Origin: Prosthecobacter sp.
Lineage (GTDB): Bacteria > Verrucomicrobiota > Verrucomicrobiia > Verrucomicrobiales > Verrucomicrobiaceae
Direction: 5' to 3'
NCBI RefSeq assembly: GCF_020439865.1
Contig: NZ_JAGRPF010000108.1
Span: 45,969 to 109,968 of the forward strand
DNA length: 64,000 bases
The notes below the pieces were generated by a model. It had not been told where the DNA came from and did no database searches. It saw only the letters and a program-made list of their open reading frames with translations. Position 1 is the stretch's first letter; each line of letters starts with the position of its first letter. The translations under genes and the position numbers were made by a program. Of this stretch, positions 34,535-44,133 are shown piece by piece.

Positions 34535-36565
34535 ATGCGCTATTTCACCGCAAAGTTCCAGATCATTCTGTGCATCGCCCTGACGAGTGTGTCAGGAACT
34601 GTGCTGCGCGCTCAGTTCAATGAAAGCACGATGCATCTCATGTCGCCGGAATATGAGATCGAGGCGAGCAGGCTGCGGGCTGCCCCTCCTCAGCAGTATG
34701 ACTTTTCCAAGGCGATGCTCAGTGATGTTCTCCGGTTCCTTGCGACCGATGCGGGGATTTCGTTTTTCTCCCTGCCTGATGATAGTGCGGATGGCAGTCG
34801 CCTGATTACGTTTTCCATCAGATCCAGCCCCTTTCAGGTTTTGGAGACCCTGTGCAAGGCCAATGGCTTGGCAATCATTCCTGACAACGGGATTTGGTAC
34901 ATCCGTCCGGCTGATGATCGGGAACTCATTGGCAAGTCCTATGAGATCAAACACAACTCGCTCGAAATGGTGGAACGCGTTAATTCTGGTTCCGGTTCGT
35001 CCTCCGTATCCTCCAGATCAGGCGGCGGTGGTGGTGGCGGTATCAGTAGTGCCGCCACAGGGATGGATCTTCAGGGATCTAGCCACACTTTCGCTGTCAA
35101 GCGCAGTGAAGTGATCAACGACATCCGCGCTCTGCTCGGCCTGCCTCCTGAGGAACTGGACGGCGGGCAGGCGACGGCCGGCATTCCGGGCATCGGCGGT
35201 GCCGGCACTGATGAGAATGCCGCCCGTGCCATGAACTCCAATGAACTAAGTTCGGTGCGCAAGCCCAAGGTGATATGGAAGTCAGATTCCAACACCTTGT
35301 ATATTGTAGCCACACGTCTGCAACATCTGTGGGTGGAGGGTTACCTTGCCGCTGCGGACAAGCCTCAGACGCTCATCGCTATCGAGGTGAAGTTTATCGA
35401 GACATCCCGTGACCCGTCGCGTGAGTTCGGCATCGACTGGACGGGAACCCTTGAAACCGGAAACTTCCGGCAGGTGACCAAGACCGACACCACCACGGAT
35501 GCCACCACCGGACAGCAGACGGTCAATGTCGAATACAACTCCGTTCCCACAAGTGGCGGCTTCCGAACCGACCTGGCTCCGCTGCTCAGTGCGTTCGACA
35601 TGAACAATGCGGCGAAAACTCTCGGGTGGCCCGCTCTCAGTGTTCTCAGTGCGCAGGATGTGAACATCAAGCTTCGTGCGATGATGCGTGATGAGGAGAC
35701 GAACACGACGTCTTATCCGCGCATGGTCACTCTCAGCAATCGCGAGGTCGCCATCCGCAGTGTGGTCAATCAGCCCGTGCTGGATGCAAGCTCAACCGCC
35801 AGTTCAGGCGCCGTGGGCGCCACCACCACCACACAGGTGGCGTATCTGCCCATTGGTACCGTTTTGAACATCCTGCCAAAGAAGATGCAGGCGGACAAAG
35901 TGCTTCTCAACATGGCGGTCACTGTTTCCAGCATCATCGGCACCCAGGTGATCTCGGGCAATCCGTATCCCATCGCCTCGTCACGCGTGTACAGTGCGCC
36001 AGTCGAAATTGACTCGGGCTACACAGTGGCCGTTGGTGGACTCGATGAAGCACGGGAACGTGAAGGTCAGGCCGGGGTGCCATTCCTCAGCAAGGTGCCG
36101 GGATTGAAATGGCTCTTTAATTACAAGAGCCGGAGCAAGAACCACAAGAACCTCATGCTCTTCATTACGCCGACCATCATCGATGCGCGTCAGGGCGGTC
36201 TGCCTCCAAATCCTCAGTCGGTGGTGCCCCAGCGTCCGAATCTTCCCGGCAAACCCAAGGTGGACTCATCCACCGGCGCGTTGATTGGCGGCAGTGCTTC
36301 GTTGCCCAATACCGTGGCCTATCTTTCACGCGAGGCCGAGACTCTCGGCAACACCATTCAGGAAAGCCGCATCACCGACGAAGTCGGCCAGAAACTCAAG
36401 GAACTGAAGATCGCTGTGGAGCGGGTGCACGCACAGTGCGAAACGCTGAAGCTCAGTGAGCCTGCGAAGTTCGCAATGATCGACCAGCATCAGTTGATGC
36501 TCAAAAACATCCTCGATCGACTTGCCTACTTCCAGCGCATGATGTTCACGAAGAAGTACCTTTGA
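34535..36565 (+). CDS. Secretin (PilQ/GspD family)
   Basis: 676 residues. Signal peptide (MRYFTAKFQIILCIALTSVSG) then an STN-like N-domain (FSKAMLSDVLRFLATDAGIS), a Gly/Ser-rich flexible segment, an N3-like domain and the C-terminal secretin core (about 320-560) with VPFLSKVPGLKWLFNYKSR and LMLFITPTIID. It forms the outer-membrane gate of the pilus/type II system. About 110 residues follow the core (coiled-coil-like), as in some T2SS secretins with an S-domain. ATG 34535 starts at the signal peptide; the ATG at 34490 would lie within the promoter. Its stop abuts the stop of the convergent ThuA gene. Confidence 0.93.
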   Translation: MRYFTAKFQIILCIALTSVSGTVLRAQFNESTMHLMSPEYEIEASRLRAAPPQQYDFSKAMLSDVLRFLATDAGISFFSLPDDSADGSRLITFSIRSSPFQVLETLCKANGLAIIPDNGIWYIRPADDRELIGKSYEIKHNSLEMVERVNSGSGSSSVSSRSGGGGGGGISSAATGMDLQGSSHTFAVKRSEVINDIRALLGLPPEELDGGQATAGIPGIGGAGTDENAARAMNSNELSSVRKPKVIWKSDSNTLYIVATRLQHLWVEGYLAAADKPQTLIAIEVKFIETSRDPSREFGIDWTGTLETGNFRQVTKTDTTTDATTGQQTVNVEYNSVPTSGGFRTDLAPLLSAFDMNNAAKTLGWPALSVLSAQDVNIKLRAMMRDEETNTTSYPRMVTLSNREVAIRSVVNQPVLDASSTASSGAVGATTTTQVAYLPIGTVLNILPKKMQADKVLLNMAVTVSSIIGTQVISGNPYPIASSRVYSAPVEIDSGYTVAVGGLDEAREREGQAGVPFLSKVPGLKWLFNYKSRSKNHKNLMLFITPTIIDARQGGLPPNPQSVVPQRPNLPGKPKVDSSTGALIGGSASLPNTVAYLSREAETLGNTIQESRITDEVGQKLKELKIAVERVHAQCETLKLSEPAKFAMIDQHQLMLKNILDRLAYFQRMMFTKKYL

Positions 36566-37540
36566 TCAACGAGCCGCAACGCGTTGAAATACGCGGGGCG
36601 TTCCGAGGTCTGCGCTCTTGGGCATCGGGGCGTTCTTTGGGTCGAGATTCTGTTTCAGATCATCGGGTGTCACCACGGATTCGACGCCGTTTGCCGGCAC
36701 TTCGGCCTTGGAGACCCAAAGAAGCGCGTTCAGCACCGCCTTGCGCACATTGTCGTTGCCCCAGTTGTCATGGAAGTGCCCGCCGGTGAAACCAAAGCCG
36801 CGTCCGCCATCGGCACGCTCAATCGTCCACATCATCGTTTCCGGACTGCCTTTTTCAGCCTGGATGTGGGGATACGGCCCTTTGGGATACACGTAGGGTC
36901 CGTCGCGGGTCGCATCGCTCGGAGTGGCGATCAGAATCGGAGCAAACTTGGCACCGTTGTCATCTGCAGGGGCCACGCCATGGCCGAAGGCAGGGCGGAA
37001 GCGCATGTGGAAGTACCATTCATCCTTGGTGGTAAAGGGCTGCACACCGTTCGTGACAGGATGTTTGGGAAGCTCGGTGTAGTTGGCGTCCCAGATCGGA
37101 TTGCATGAATACGCGTTTTCATAGTGACCACCCAGCCATGCTTGGAACTCCTTGCCGGCGTCTGCAGGCACAATTTCGACGCCGTAGTGCATGCAGCCAA
37201 AGCCCATACCTTTGGCGATCAGTTTGTGCAGCGTTTCCAGATGTCCATCCACCACGGCCGGATGTTTGCCGCCTCCATCCGCGTAGATGACCACAGCGTC
37301 GGCATCCTCAAAGGTCTTCTCGTCGCTCACCCAGCCCTGCTCATGGCGGTCCACCACCAGGTTGGGCACGCTTTTCAGGCATTTCTCCAACAGCATGGTT
37401 CCAGCACGGAACTCATGCATGCCGGGCGGATGGGAGGGCTTTCCGGCGATCAAGACCAGCTTCTGTTTCCCGTCGGGTGTGACGGCGTGGAGAGAAGAGG
37501 CAGCAGTAACAACAATGATTGCGGCAATGAAGGACTTCAT
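36566..37540 (-). CDS. Secreted ThuA-domain protein
   Basis: 324 residues with a signal peptide (MKSFIAAIIVVTAASSLHA). ThuA family (trehalose utilisation, class I amidotransferase-like fold): LVLIAGKPSHPPGMHEF, DADAVVIYADGGG, GMGFGCMHYGVEI, GFTGGHFHDNW. In this phylum ThuA proteins are often linked to polysaccharide or sugar degradation; catalytic activity is unproven. The stop is immediately adjacent to the secretin stop, giving the palindrome TGATCA. It lies 41 bases downstream of the DUF1501 gene on the same strand. Confidence 0.9.
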   Translation of the reverse strand: MKSFIAAIIVVTAASSLHAVTPDGKQKLVLIAGKPSHPPGMHEFRAGTMLLEKCLKSVPNLVVDRHEQGWVSDEKTFEDADAVVIYADGGGKHPAVVDGHLETLHKLIAKGMGFGCMHYGVEIVPADAGKEFQAWLGGHYENAYSCNPIWDANYTELPKHPVTNGVQPFTTKDEWYFHMRFRPAFGHGVAPADDNGAKFAPILIATPSDATRDGPYVYPKGPYPHIQAEKGSPETMMWTIERADGGRGFGFTGGHFHDNWGNDNVRKAVLNALLWVSKAEVPANGVESVVTPDDLKQNLDPKNAPMPKSADLGTPRVFQRVAAR

Positions 37541-37581
37541 GACCGCATCATTCGCTGTGAATGGATCAAATCAAGGCCGGG

Positions 37582-38997
37582 CTACGCAATCACGCCCTTC
37601 ACCAGATTGCCATGAATGTCCGTGAGCCTGTAGTCGCGGCCTTGGAAACGGAAGGTGAGATGTTCGTGATTGAGGCCGAGGAGATGGAGAATCGTGGCGT
37701 TCAGGTCATGCACATGCACGGGATCACGCGTGATGTTGTAGCAGTAGTCATCCGTCTCGCCGAAGGTGGTGCCCTTTTTCACACCTGCTCCGGCCATGAA
37801 GATGGTGAAACAGCGCGGGTGATGATCGCGTCCGTAATTGGTCTCCGTCAGCGTGCCCTGCGAATAGATGGTGCGGCCAAATTCGCCGCCCCAGACGATG
37901 AGTGTGTCATCAAGCAGACCACGCTGCTTGAGATCCTTGATCAAAGCGGCGGTCGGCTGATCGGTGTCACTGCATTGGCCGCGAATTGCATTGGGCAGTC
38001 CGCCGTGATGATCCCAGCCCATGTGGAAAAGCTGAATGAAACGCACGTCACGTTCTGCCAGACGTCGGGCCAGCAGGCAGTTCGCGGCATAGGTTCCCGG
38101 CTTTTTGACGTCGGGGCCGTATTCATCAATCACGTGCTGAGGCTCCCTGGAGATGTCGATTAAGTCGGGCACGCTCGATTGCATGCGGAAGGCCATTTCA
38201 TACTGCGCGATGCGGGCGGTGATCTCGGGATCACCAAACAGGGCATGATCGTGCTGATTCAACGCCGACAGCTCATCAAGCATGCCACGGCGCATGCCGC
38301 GGTTCACACCGTTCGGGTCGGAGAGATACAGCACAGGATCGCCCACGTTCCGGAACTTCACGCCTTGATGTTGCGTGGGCAGAAAGCCGGAACTCCACAG
38401 CCGGTCGTAGAGCGGCTGATCATTGGTGCGTCCGGTGCCGAAGGATGTCAGCACCACGTAAGCCGGCAGATCACGGTTTTCGCTGCCGAGGCCGTAGCTG
38501 AGCCATGATCCGATGCTCGGACGTCCTGCGAGCTGCGAACCCGTCTGGCAGAAAGTGATCGCTGGATCGTGGTTGATCGCCTCCGTGTGCATCGACCGGA
38601 TGAAGCAAAGCTCGTCGGCGATCTTCGAGATGTTCGGCATCAGCTCGCTGATCCACGCGCCGCTTTTGCCATGCTGCGCGAATTTGAACATCGACGGCGC
38701 CACGGGGAAGGTCTTCTGACCTGAAGTCATGCCCGTGAGACGCTGCCCCATGCGAATCGAAGCTGGCAGATCCTCGCCGCGATGTTTTTCCATCTGCGGT
38801 TTCGGATCAAACAGGTCCATCTGCGAAGGCGCTCCGCTTTGAAACAGGTAGATGATGCGTTTCGCCTTCGGAGCAAAGTGCGTCGGTGCGGCCGCGAGCT
38901 GTGAGGCGAGGGCCGTTGATCCTAGCGCGAGCCCGCTGTGCTTGAGAAACGCGCGGCGATTCAAGCGGTCCTGGAGTTGAAGCGTGGGGGAGGTCAT
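37582..38997 (-). CDS. DUF1501 domain protein with Tat signal (paired with DUF1549/1553)
   Basis: 471 residues. Tat-like N-terminus ([17 protein letters not shown]). DUF1501 signatures: [63 protein letters not shown] 38997 begins just after the stop of the upstream PSD1 gene; GTG 39006 would overlap it by eight bases. The pair is the usual planctomycete/verrucomicrobial two-gene cassette thought to act in the periplasm. Substrate unknown. Confidence 0.93.
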   Translation of the reverse strand: MTSPTLQLQDRLNRRAFLKHSGLALGSTALASQLAAAPTHFAPKAKRIIYLFQSGAPSQMDLFDPKPQMEKHRGEDLPASIRMGQRLTGMTSGQKTFPVAPSMFKFAQHGKSGAWISELMPNISKIADELCFIRSMHTEAINHDPAITFCQTGSQLAGRPSIGSWLSYGLGSENRDLPAYVVLTSFGTGRTNDQPLYDRLWSSGFLPTQHQGVKFRNVGDPVLYLSDPNGVNRGMRRGMLDELSALNQHDHALFGDPEITARIAQYEMAFRMQSSVPDLIDISREPQHVIDEYGPDVKKPGTYAANCLLARRLAERDVRFIQLFHMGWDHHGGLPNAIRGQCSDTDQPTAALIKDLKQRGLLDDTLIVWGGEFGRTIYSQGTLTETNYGRDHHPRCFTIFMAGAGVKKGTTFGETDDYCYNITRDPVHVHDLNATILHLLGLNHEHLTFRFQGRDYRLTDIHGNLVKGVIA

Positions 38998-38998
38998 G

Positions 38999-41900
38999 TC
39001 AGTCACGGGTGATGGTTCGGTCCAGATTGAGCAGTACGCTCGCGGTCATCGTGTAAGCGGCGAGTTCGGAGGGATTGAGGGACGAATCGGGTTTTGATTC
39101 GCCGGTGGTGATCAGCTTCGTGGCGGATTCAGGGCTCGTCTTGAAATCGGCGAGGCGTTGAATCAGCCCCGCCAGCAAAATGCGTTTGGAATCAGCGTCG
39201 GGAGCACGTGCAGTGACGAGGCGGTAGGCGTAATCAATGCGTGCACCGGGTGTCGCTCCGCCTTCCTTGATGATTCGCTCAGCCAGTGCACGCGCCGCTT
39301 CGACGAAGGTGACCTCGTTCAACAGCGCGAGCGCCTGCAACGGCGTGTTCGTGCGCGAACGTTTCACCGTGCACAGTTCCCGGGAAGGGGAGTCAAACAG
39401 CAGCATCGTCGGCGGTGCGGCTGTGCGTTTCCAGATGGTGTACATCGTGCGGCGATAAAGCCCTTCTCCGCTGTCGTGCTTGTATCCTCGTAGATTCCCA
39501 TACTTGCTCGTTTCGTCCCACACGCCTTCGGGCATGTAAGGACGGACGCTGTCGCCGCCGATTTTCGGCACGAGCAGGCCGCTTACGGCGAGAGCCTGAT
39601 CGCGTACCAGTTCACCGGCGAGCCGGAAACGTGGTCCGCGGGCGAGCAGCCGGTTGTCTGGATCTTTGGAAACAAGTTCAGGCGTTACCTTGCTTTGCTG
39701 ACGGTAGGTCTGGCTCATCACCATGAGTTTCTGCATCGCCTTCATGTCCCAGCCGCTCCGCATGAACTCAGTCGCCAGCCAGTCGAGCAATTCGGGATGC
39801 ACCGGGTATTCCGCCTGCGAGCCGAGATTTTCCGTCGTCTTGCAGAGGCCATAGCCAAAGAACTTTTCCCATGCGCGATTCACCCAAACACGGGCGGTCA
39901 GCGGATTGGAGGAATCCACGAGCCACTTCGCGAGGCCGAGACGGTTCATCGGTGCGCCTTTCGGCAGCGGTGGAAAGACAGCGGGCAGGCCCATGCCGAC
40001 TTTGACAGTGGGCTTGTCGTATTCGCCGCGGTTGAGGATGAAGGCATCCCGCGGTTGCGGCATTTCTTCCATCACCATCACGTTCGGCAGTTTGTTCTGC
40101 TCGGCTTCCAGCGCCTTTTGCTTCACGGCGGCGAGGTCGGTCGCGCGTTTGATCGGGCTGTCCACGTTCGCGAGGAAGAATTTCTCGAGTTCGCCTTTCT
40201 GTGCCGCGCTGCGTTTGGCTGCGGGGATTTCAAGCACGTTCTTGATGGCGGCCAGTTGTGTGTCGCCGTCGAGCTTGAGCGTTTCCGCCGGCGCGGCGGT
40301 CGCGGAAAGGCGGAAGCGGCCGATGTTGTGCCCGTTGATCGCCTCATGGCGCAGGCGCAGCAGCAGTTGGGTGCCATCGCTGGATGAAATCGGTTTTTGC
40401 AGCACGAACATCGCACGGCGCGGATCACGCTTCGTCGGTCCGTCAATGGCCCAGCCTTTGCCGCCGTCGCGTTTGAGTACTTTTTCAATCTCGTAGCCCT
40501 TTTGCGAATAGTCCGCCGTCGCGCGTGCCAGTTTCTGTTTCTCCGGTTCACCGCCGGGCTTCTGCACAAAGACATCGAAGTCAGTGAGCACGAAGTTTCC
40601 GTTCGCGTAGCGTCCCAGGCTTTGATTCGGCAGTGAGGGATCGGGCAGGCACTCGAGGAGGAAGGCGGTCACGCCGTCTTTCGGCAACGGCGCGTCGAAG
40701 ACGTAGGTGTCTTTGGGGGGATTTGGTCCGCTTGCCAGATACGAGCCGTCACTTTGACGCGTGAGTTTCGCGCCTTTGTCAGCGAGTTTGGAAACAACCT
40801 GTGTCGGTTGCAGCGGCGCCCAGGTGTTTTGGGTCTGAGAGAGGTTTTTCAGCGCCTTCGGTTCCCAGGCTGCGACGAGCTTCGCCAGATCCTTGCGCGC
40901 GGCTGCGGCCTGCTGCTTTGCCTGGTCGATTTCTCGTTGAATTGATGCCAGCTTCTTCTCCGTGGCGGCATCGGTGACGGTGACGAGCGGTGGTTCGTTG
41001 CCTCCGGCGCGGTTCGAACCGCCGGTGATCGTGCCCCGATCGGTCGTGTTGTTGAAGAACGAGAACAGTTGGTAGAACTCCTTCTGTGTGATCGGATCAT
41101 ACTTGTGGTCATGGCAGCGGCAGCAGTTGAGACTGAGCGCGAGCCAGGTGAATCCGGTGGTTTCGACGCGGTCGATGACGTTCTCAATGCGCCACTCCTC
41201 GCCGATGATGCCGCCTTCACCATTGATGCGATGGTTGCGGTTGAAGCCTGTGGCGATCTTCTGCTCAAGCGTCGCGTTTGGCAGCAGGTCACCGGCGATC
41301 TGCTCGATGGTGAACTGGTCGAACGGCTTGTTTGCGTTGAAGGTGCGGATCACCCATTCGCGCCAGGGCCACATGCTGCGGCTGCTGTCCGTCTGAAAGC
41401 CGTGGCTGTCGGCATAGCGTGCGAAATCGAGCCACTGCATCGCCATGCGCTCGCCGTAGTGCTCGGACGCAAGCAGACGGTCCACGACCTTCTCGTAGGC
41501 GTTGGGGGATGCGTCGCTTTCGAAGGTGGCAACTTCGGCTGGTGTTGGAGGGAGTCCGACCAAATCGAGCGACGCACGACGAATCAGCGTTGCGCGATCT
41601 GCTTCGGGCGAAGGTTGGAGCCCTTCTTTGGTCAGACGAGCCGTGATGAATGCATCAATCGGCTGCTGGCCGGCCTTTAGAGCCGGGACTGCCGGACGAG
41701 TGGGAGGGATGAACGCCCAGTGCCCTTGGTATTCCGCTCCTTCGGCGACCCATTGTTGCAGCAGTTCCTTTTCGCGCGCCGTGAGCGGTTTGCCGAGCTT
41801 GGGGGGCGGCATCAGGTCGTCTTTGTCGGCCGTCAGGCAGCGGGAGATCAGTTCGCTGTGCTTGGGATCGCCGGGCTTGATGGCCGCGACCCCGGATTCT

Positions 41901-42085
41901 GCCGGGCGGAGCGCTTCATCGCGGACATCGAGCCGCAGTCCGCTTTTGCGCTCTTTTTCATCCGGCCCATGGCAATGGAAACACTTGTCCGAGAGGATGG
42001 GGCGGATGTCACGGTTGAAGATGATCTTTTCCGCGGCAGGAGCCAGCACGGGCAGTAGGAGAAACAGCAGGGACAAAGGGCGCAT
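38999..42085 (-). CDS. DUF1549/DUF1553 protein with planctomycete-type cytochrome c domain
   Basis: 1028 residues with a signal peptide. The N-terminal haem motif CFHCHG (Cys35, Cys38, His39) belongs to the planctomycete cytochrome C (PSCyt1) domain, followed by the DUF1549 region ([19 protein letters not shown] and [21 protein letters not shown]), a central carbohydrate-binding-like beta region (about 480-640), and DUF1553 ([43 protein letters not shown]). Together with the downstream DUF1501 gene it forms a typical cassette. Presumed role: periplasmic oxidation or hydrolysis linked to polymer breakdown; not experimentally settled. Confidence 0.94.
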   Translation of the reverse strand: MRPLSLLFLLLPVLAPAAEKIIFNRDIRPILSDKCFHCHGPDEKERKSGLRLDVRDEALRPAESGVAAIKPGDPKHSELISRCLTADKDDLMPPPKLGKPLTAREKELLQQWVAEGAEYQGHWAFIPPTRPAVPALKAGQQPIDAFITARLTKEGLQPSPEADRATLIRRASLDLVGLPPTPAEVATFESDASPNAYEKVVDRLLASEHYGERMAMQWLDFARYADSHGFQTDSSRSMWPWREWVIRTFNANKPFDQFTIEQIAGDLLPNATLEQKIATGFNRNHRINGEGGIIGEEWRIENVIDRVETTGFTWLALSLNCCRCHDHKYDPITQKEFYQLFSFFNNTTDRGTITGGSNRAGGNEPPLVTVTDAATEKKLASIQREIDQAKQQAAAARKDLAKLVAAWEPKALKNLSQTQNTWAPLQPTQVVSKLADKGAKLTRQSDGSYLASGPNPPKDTYVFDAPLPKDGVTAFLLECLPDPSLPNQSLGRYANGNFVLTDFDVFVQKPGGEPEKQKLARATADYSQKGYEIEKVLKRDGGKGWAIDGPTKRDPRRAMFVLQKPISSSDGTQLLLRLRHEAINGHNIGRFRLSATAAPAETLKLDGDTQLAAIKNVLEIPAAKRSAAQKGELEKFFLANVDSPIKRATDLAAVKQKALEAEQNKLPNVMVMEEMPQPRDAFILNRGEYDKPTVKVGMGLPAVFPPLPKGAPMNRLGLAKWLVDSSNPLTARVWVNRAWEKFFGYGLCKTTENLGSQAEYPVHPELLDWLATEFMRSGWDMKAMQKLMVMSQTYRQQSKVTPELVSKDPDNRLLARGPRFRLAGELVRDQALAVSGLLVPKIGGDSVRPYMPEGVWDETSKYGNLRGYKHDSGEGLYRRTMYTIWKRTAAPPTMLLFDSPSRELCTVKRSRTNTPLQALALLNEVTFVEAARALAERIIKEGGATPGARIDYAYRLVTARAPDADSKRILLAGLIQRLADFKTSPESATKLITTGESKPDSSLNPSELAAYTMTASVLLNLDRTITRD

Positions 42086-42207
42086 TCATGGAAGGCAACG
42101 CCGTTTTGGCGACCGATCTTGCTGCGAGGGCCGGAGCGCTGTTAGTATCAGCCTAACTCAAGTTTTCTGGACAGGATGCCTGAGACACCTGGCAGTGTCA
42201 CAAGATG

Positions 42208-43263
42208 TCAAAACAACTCCATCTGCCCGCCGGGATCACGTGGACGGCGGAATGAGGCGGAACTGACTTCGGGGCGGCGGTGAAGCATGCCGGCACGTTG
42301 GATGGAGACGCGGAAGAGCGCTGCAGTTTGCTGGGACCAGACGCCGACGCCTTTGAGGCGCTTGCCGAACTCGCCGTGGGAGAGCGTCGAGCCCTGAGTC
42401 TCCTCGATGCGGCTGAGCACCTTGTCCCGCATGCCGGGGAAGTGCTGGTCGAGCCAGGCGATGAAGATGTCCTTCACGGCAAAGGGCAGCCGGACAACGG
42501 TGTAACCGGCGAACTGGGCACCGGCGGAACGCGCGGCGTCGATGAGCGCGGGAATCTCAGAATCGTTCAGGCCGGGAATGATGGGCGCGGTGGAGACTCC
42601 GACGGGAATTCCGGCTTCGTGCAGGAGACGAATGGCCTCCAGTCGCATCTTCGGGGAAGAGGCGCGGGGTTCGAGCTTGCGTGCGAGATCGGAATCGAGC
42701 GTGGTGAGAGAGATGTAGGCAGCGGTGGCGTGGTGACGAGCGAGTTCGGCGAGGTGATCGATATCGCGGGTGATGAGGTGGTTTTTCGTGATGAGGACGA
42801 CAGGATGCCGTGCCTCGGCCAGGACTTCGAGACAACCTCGCGTGATGCACAGCTTCTTCTCGACGGGCTGGTACGGATCGGTGACCCCGCTGAGAGAAAG
42901 CGTGACGGGCTTGTAGGAAGGCTTCAGAAGTTCGGCGCGAAGGAGTGCGGGCGCGTTTTCCTTCACCATGATGCGTGACTCGAAATCCACCCCGGCGGAG
43001 AAGCCAAGGTATTCATGGGTGGGCCGGGCGTAGCAGTAGGCGCAGCCATGCTCGCAGCCGCGGTAAGGATTCAAACTGGCCTCGAAGGGGAGGTCGGGGC
43101 TGCTGTTGCGCGAGATGATGGAGGAGGAGTGATCGCGCAGGAATTTCGTGGCGATCTTCTCGGGCGATTCGCCCGGATCGTACTCGATTTCCAGTTCGGC
43201 AAAACGCCGGGCGGGGTTGAAGGCGGATCCGCGTCCGCGAATGCCGGCGGAAGGAGTCTCCAT
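42208..43263 (-). CDS. PA0069/Rv2578c-family radical SAM protein
   Basis: 351 residues. The radical-SAM cluster motif CEHGCAYC (Cys70, Cys74, Cys77) sits in NPYRGCEHGCAYCYARPTHE, diagnostic for this spore-photoproduct-lyase-like family. Other family motifs: LSGVTDPYQPVEK, TRGCLEVL, VSTAPIIPGLND. Cytosolic; the family's reaction is unknown. It follows the orphan parA by 23 bases on the same strand, so the two may share a transcript. Confidence 0.92.
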   Translation of the reverse strand: METPSAGIRGRGSAFNPARRFAELEIEYDPGESPEKIATKFLRDHSSSIISRNSSPDLPFEASLNPYRGCEHGCAYCYARPTHEYLGFSAGVDFESRIMVKENAPALLRAELLKPSYKPVTLSLSGVTDPYQPVEKKLCITRGCLEVLAEARHPVVLITKNHLITRDIDHLAELARHHATAAYISLTTLDSDLARKLEPRASSPKMRLEAIRLLHEAGIPVGVSTAPIIPGLNDSEIPALIDAARSAGAQFAGYTVVRLPFAVKDIFIAWLDQHFPGMRDKVLSRIEETQGSTLSHGEFGKRLKGVGVWSQQTAALFRVSIQRAGMLHRRPEVSSASFRRPRDPGGQMELF

Positions 43264-43286
43264 GCGGGTGAGCTCCTCTCCTGGGA

Positions 43287-44081
43287 TCAGGCGGCGGCGG
43301 CAGCGGCCGGCTGCGGGGTGCGCCGGGCAAGGAACTCATCCGCCAGCGCCCCGTAGGCGATAGAGCCGCGGCCCGAGGGTTCGTACTCGATGATGCTCTT
43401 GCCGAAACTGGGGGCCTCTCCGAGACGGACGGTGCGCGGGATGAGAGTCTGGTAGCACGTCTCGGCGAAGTAATTGCGCACGTCGTTGACGACCTGGTTG
43501 GAGAGGTTGGCGCGGCTGTCGAACATGGTCATGACAATGCCTTCGAGCAGCAGGTTTGAATTAGCGCCGCATTCACGGATCTGCTGCACGACATTGACGA
43601 TCTTCGAGAGACCTTCGAGGCCGAAGTACTCGCACTGGATCGGGACGATGAGTTCGTCCGCCGCGGCGAGGGCGGAGGTCATGAGCACGCCGAGCGATGG
43701 CGGGGTGTCGAGAATGGCGTAGTCGAAGTGGCCGGAATCGCGCAGCGGGGCCAGCACCTCACGGAGGCGGGCGAGGTGGTTGCCGGCCTGGGCGAGTTCG
43801 ATTTCACAACCGGCGAGCTCTTGATGGGAGCGAATGATGGAAAGGTTGGGCAGGCGGGTGCTGCGAATGGCGAGACGGGGGTCTGTGCCTTCGACGAGGG
43901 CGGAGTAGAGACTGCCACCGTCTTCTTGCGCGAGGCCGAGTCCGCTGGTGGCGTTGGCCTGGGGGTCGAGGTCGATGAGCAGCACCCGAACACCGCGCTG
44001 GGTGAGGCACGCGGCGAGGTTGACGGCTGTGGTGGTCTTTCCGACCCCGCCTTTTTGATTGGAGATGGCAACGATCCGCAT
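43287..44081 (-). CDS. parA: ParA/Soj-family partition ATPase
   Basis: 264 residues. Deviant Walker A KGGVGKTT (residues 10-17), Walker A' LIDLDPQANAT and DTPPSLGVLMTSALAAADE (Walker B) are intact. The open frame extends far upstream, but the start is at ATG 44081 (MRIVAISNQ). No parB lies next to it: the next gene on the same strand is a radical SAM gene. It may be the chromosomal Soj with ParB elsewhere, or a cargo-positioning ParA. C-terminal tail is Ala-rich. Confidence 0.93.
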   Translation of the reverse strand: MRIVAISNQKGGVGKTTTAVNLAACLTQRGVRVLLIDLDPQANATSGLGLAQEDGGSLYSALVEGTDPRLAIRSTRLPNLSIIRSHQELAGCEIELAQAGNHLARLREVLAPLRDSGHFDYAILDTPPSLGVLMTSALAAADELIVPIQCEYFGLEGLSKIVNVVQQIRECGANSNLLLEGIVMTMFDSRANLSNQVVNDVRNYFAETCYQTLIPRTVRLGEAPSFGKSIIEYEPSGRGSIAYGALADEFLARRTPQPAAAAAA

Positions 44082-44133
44082 AGGCACTTGACGCTGGACT
44101 TTGCAGATAAACCATGGGACACGCCAGCACGAA

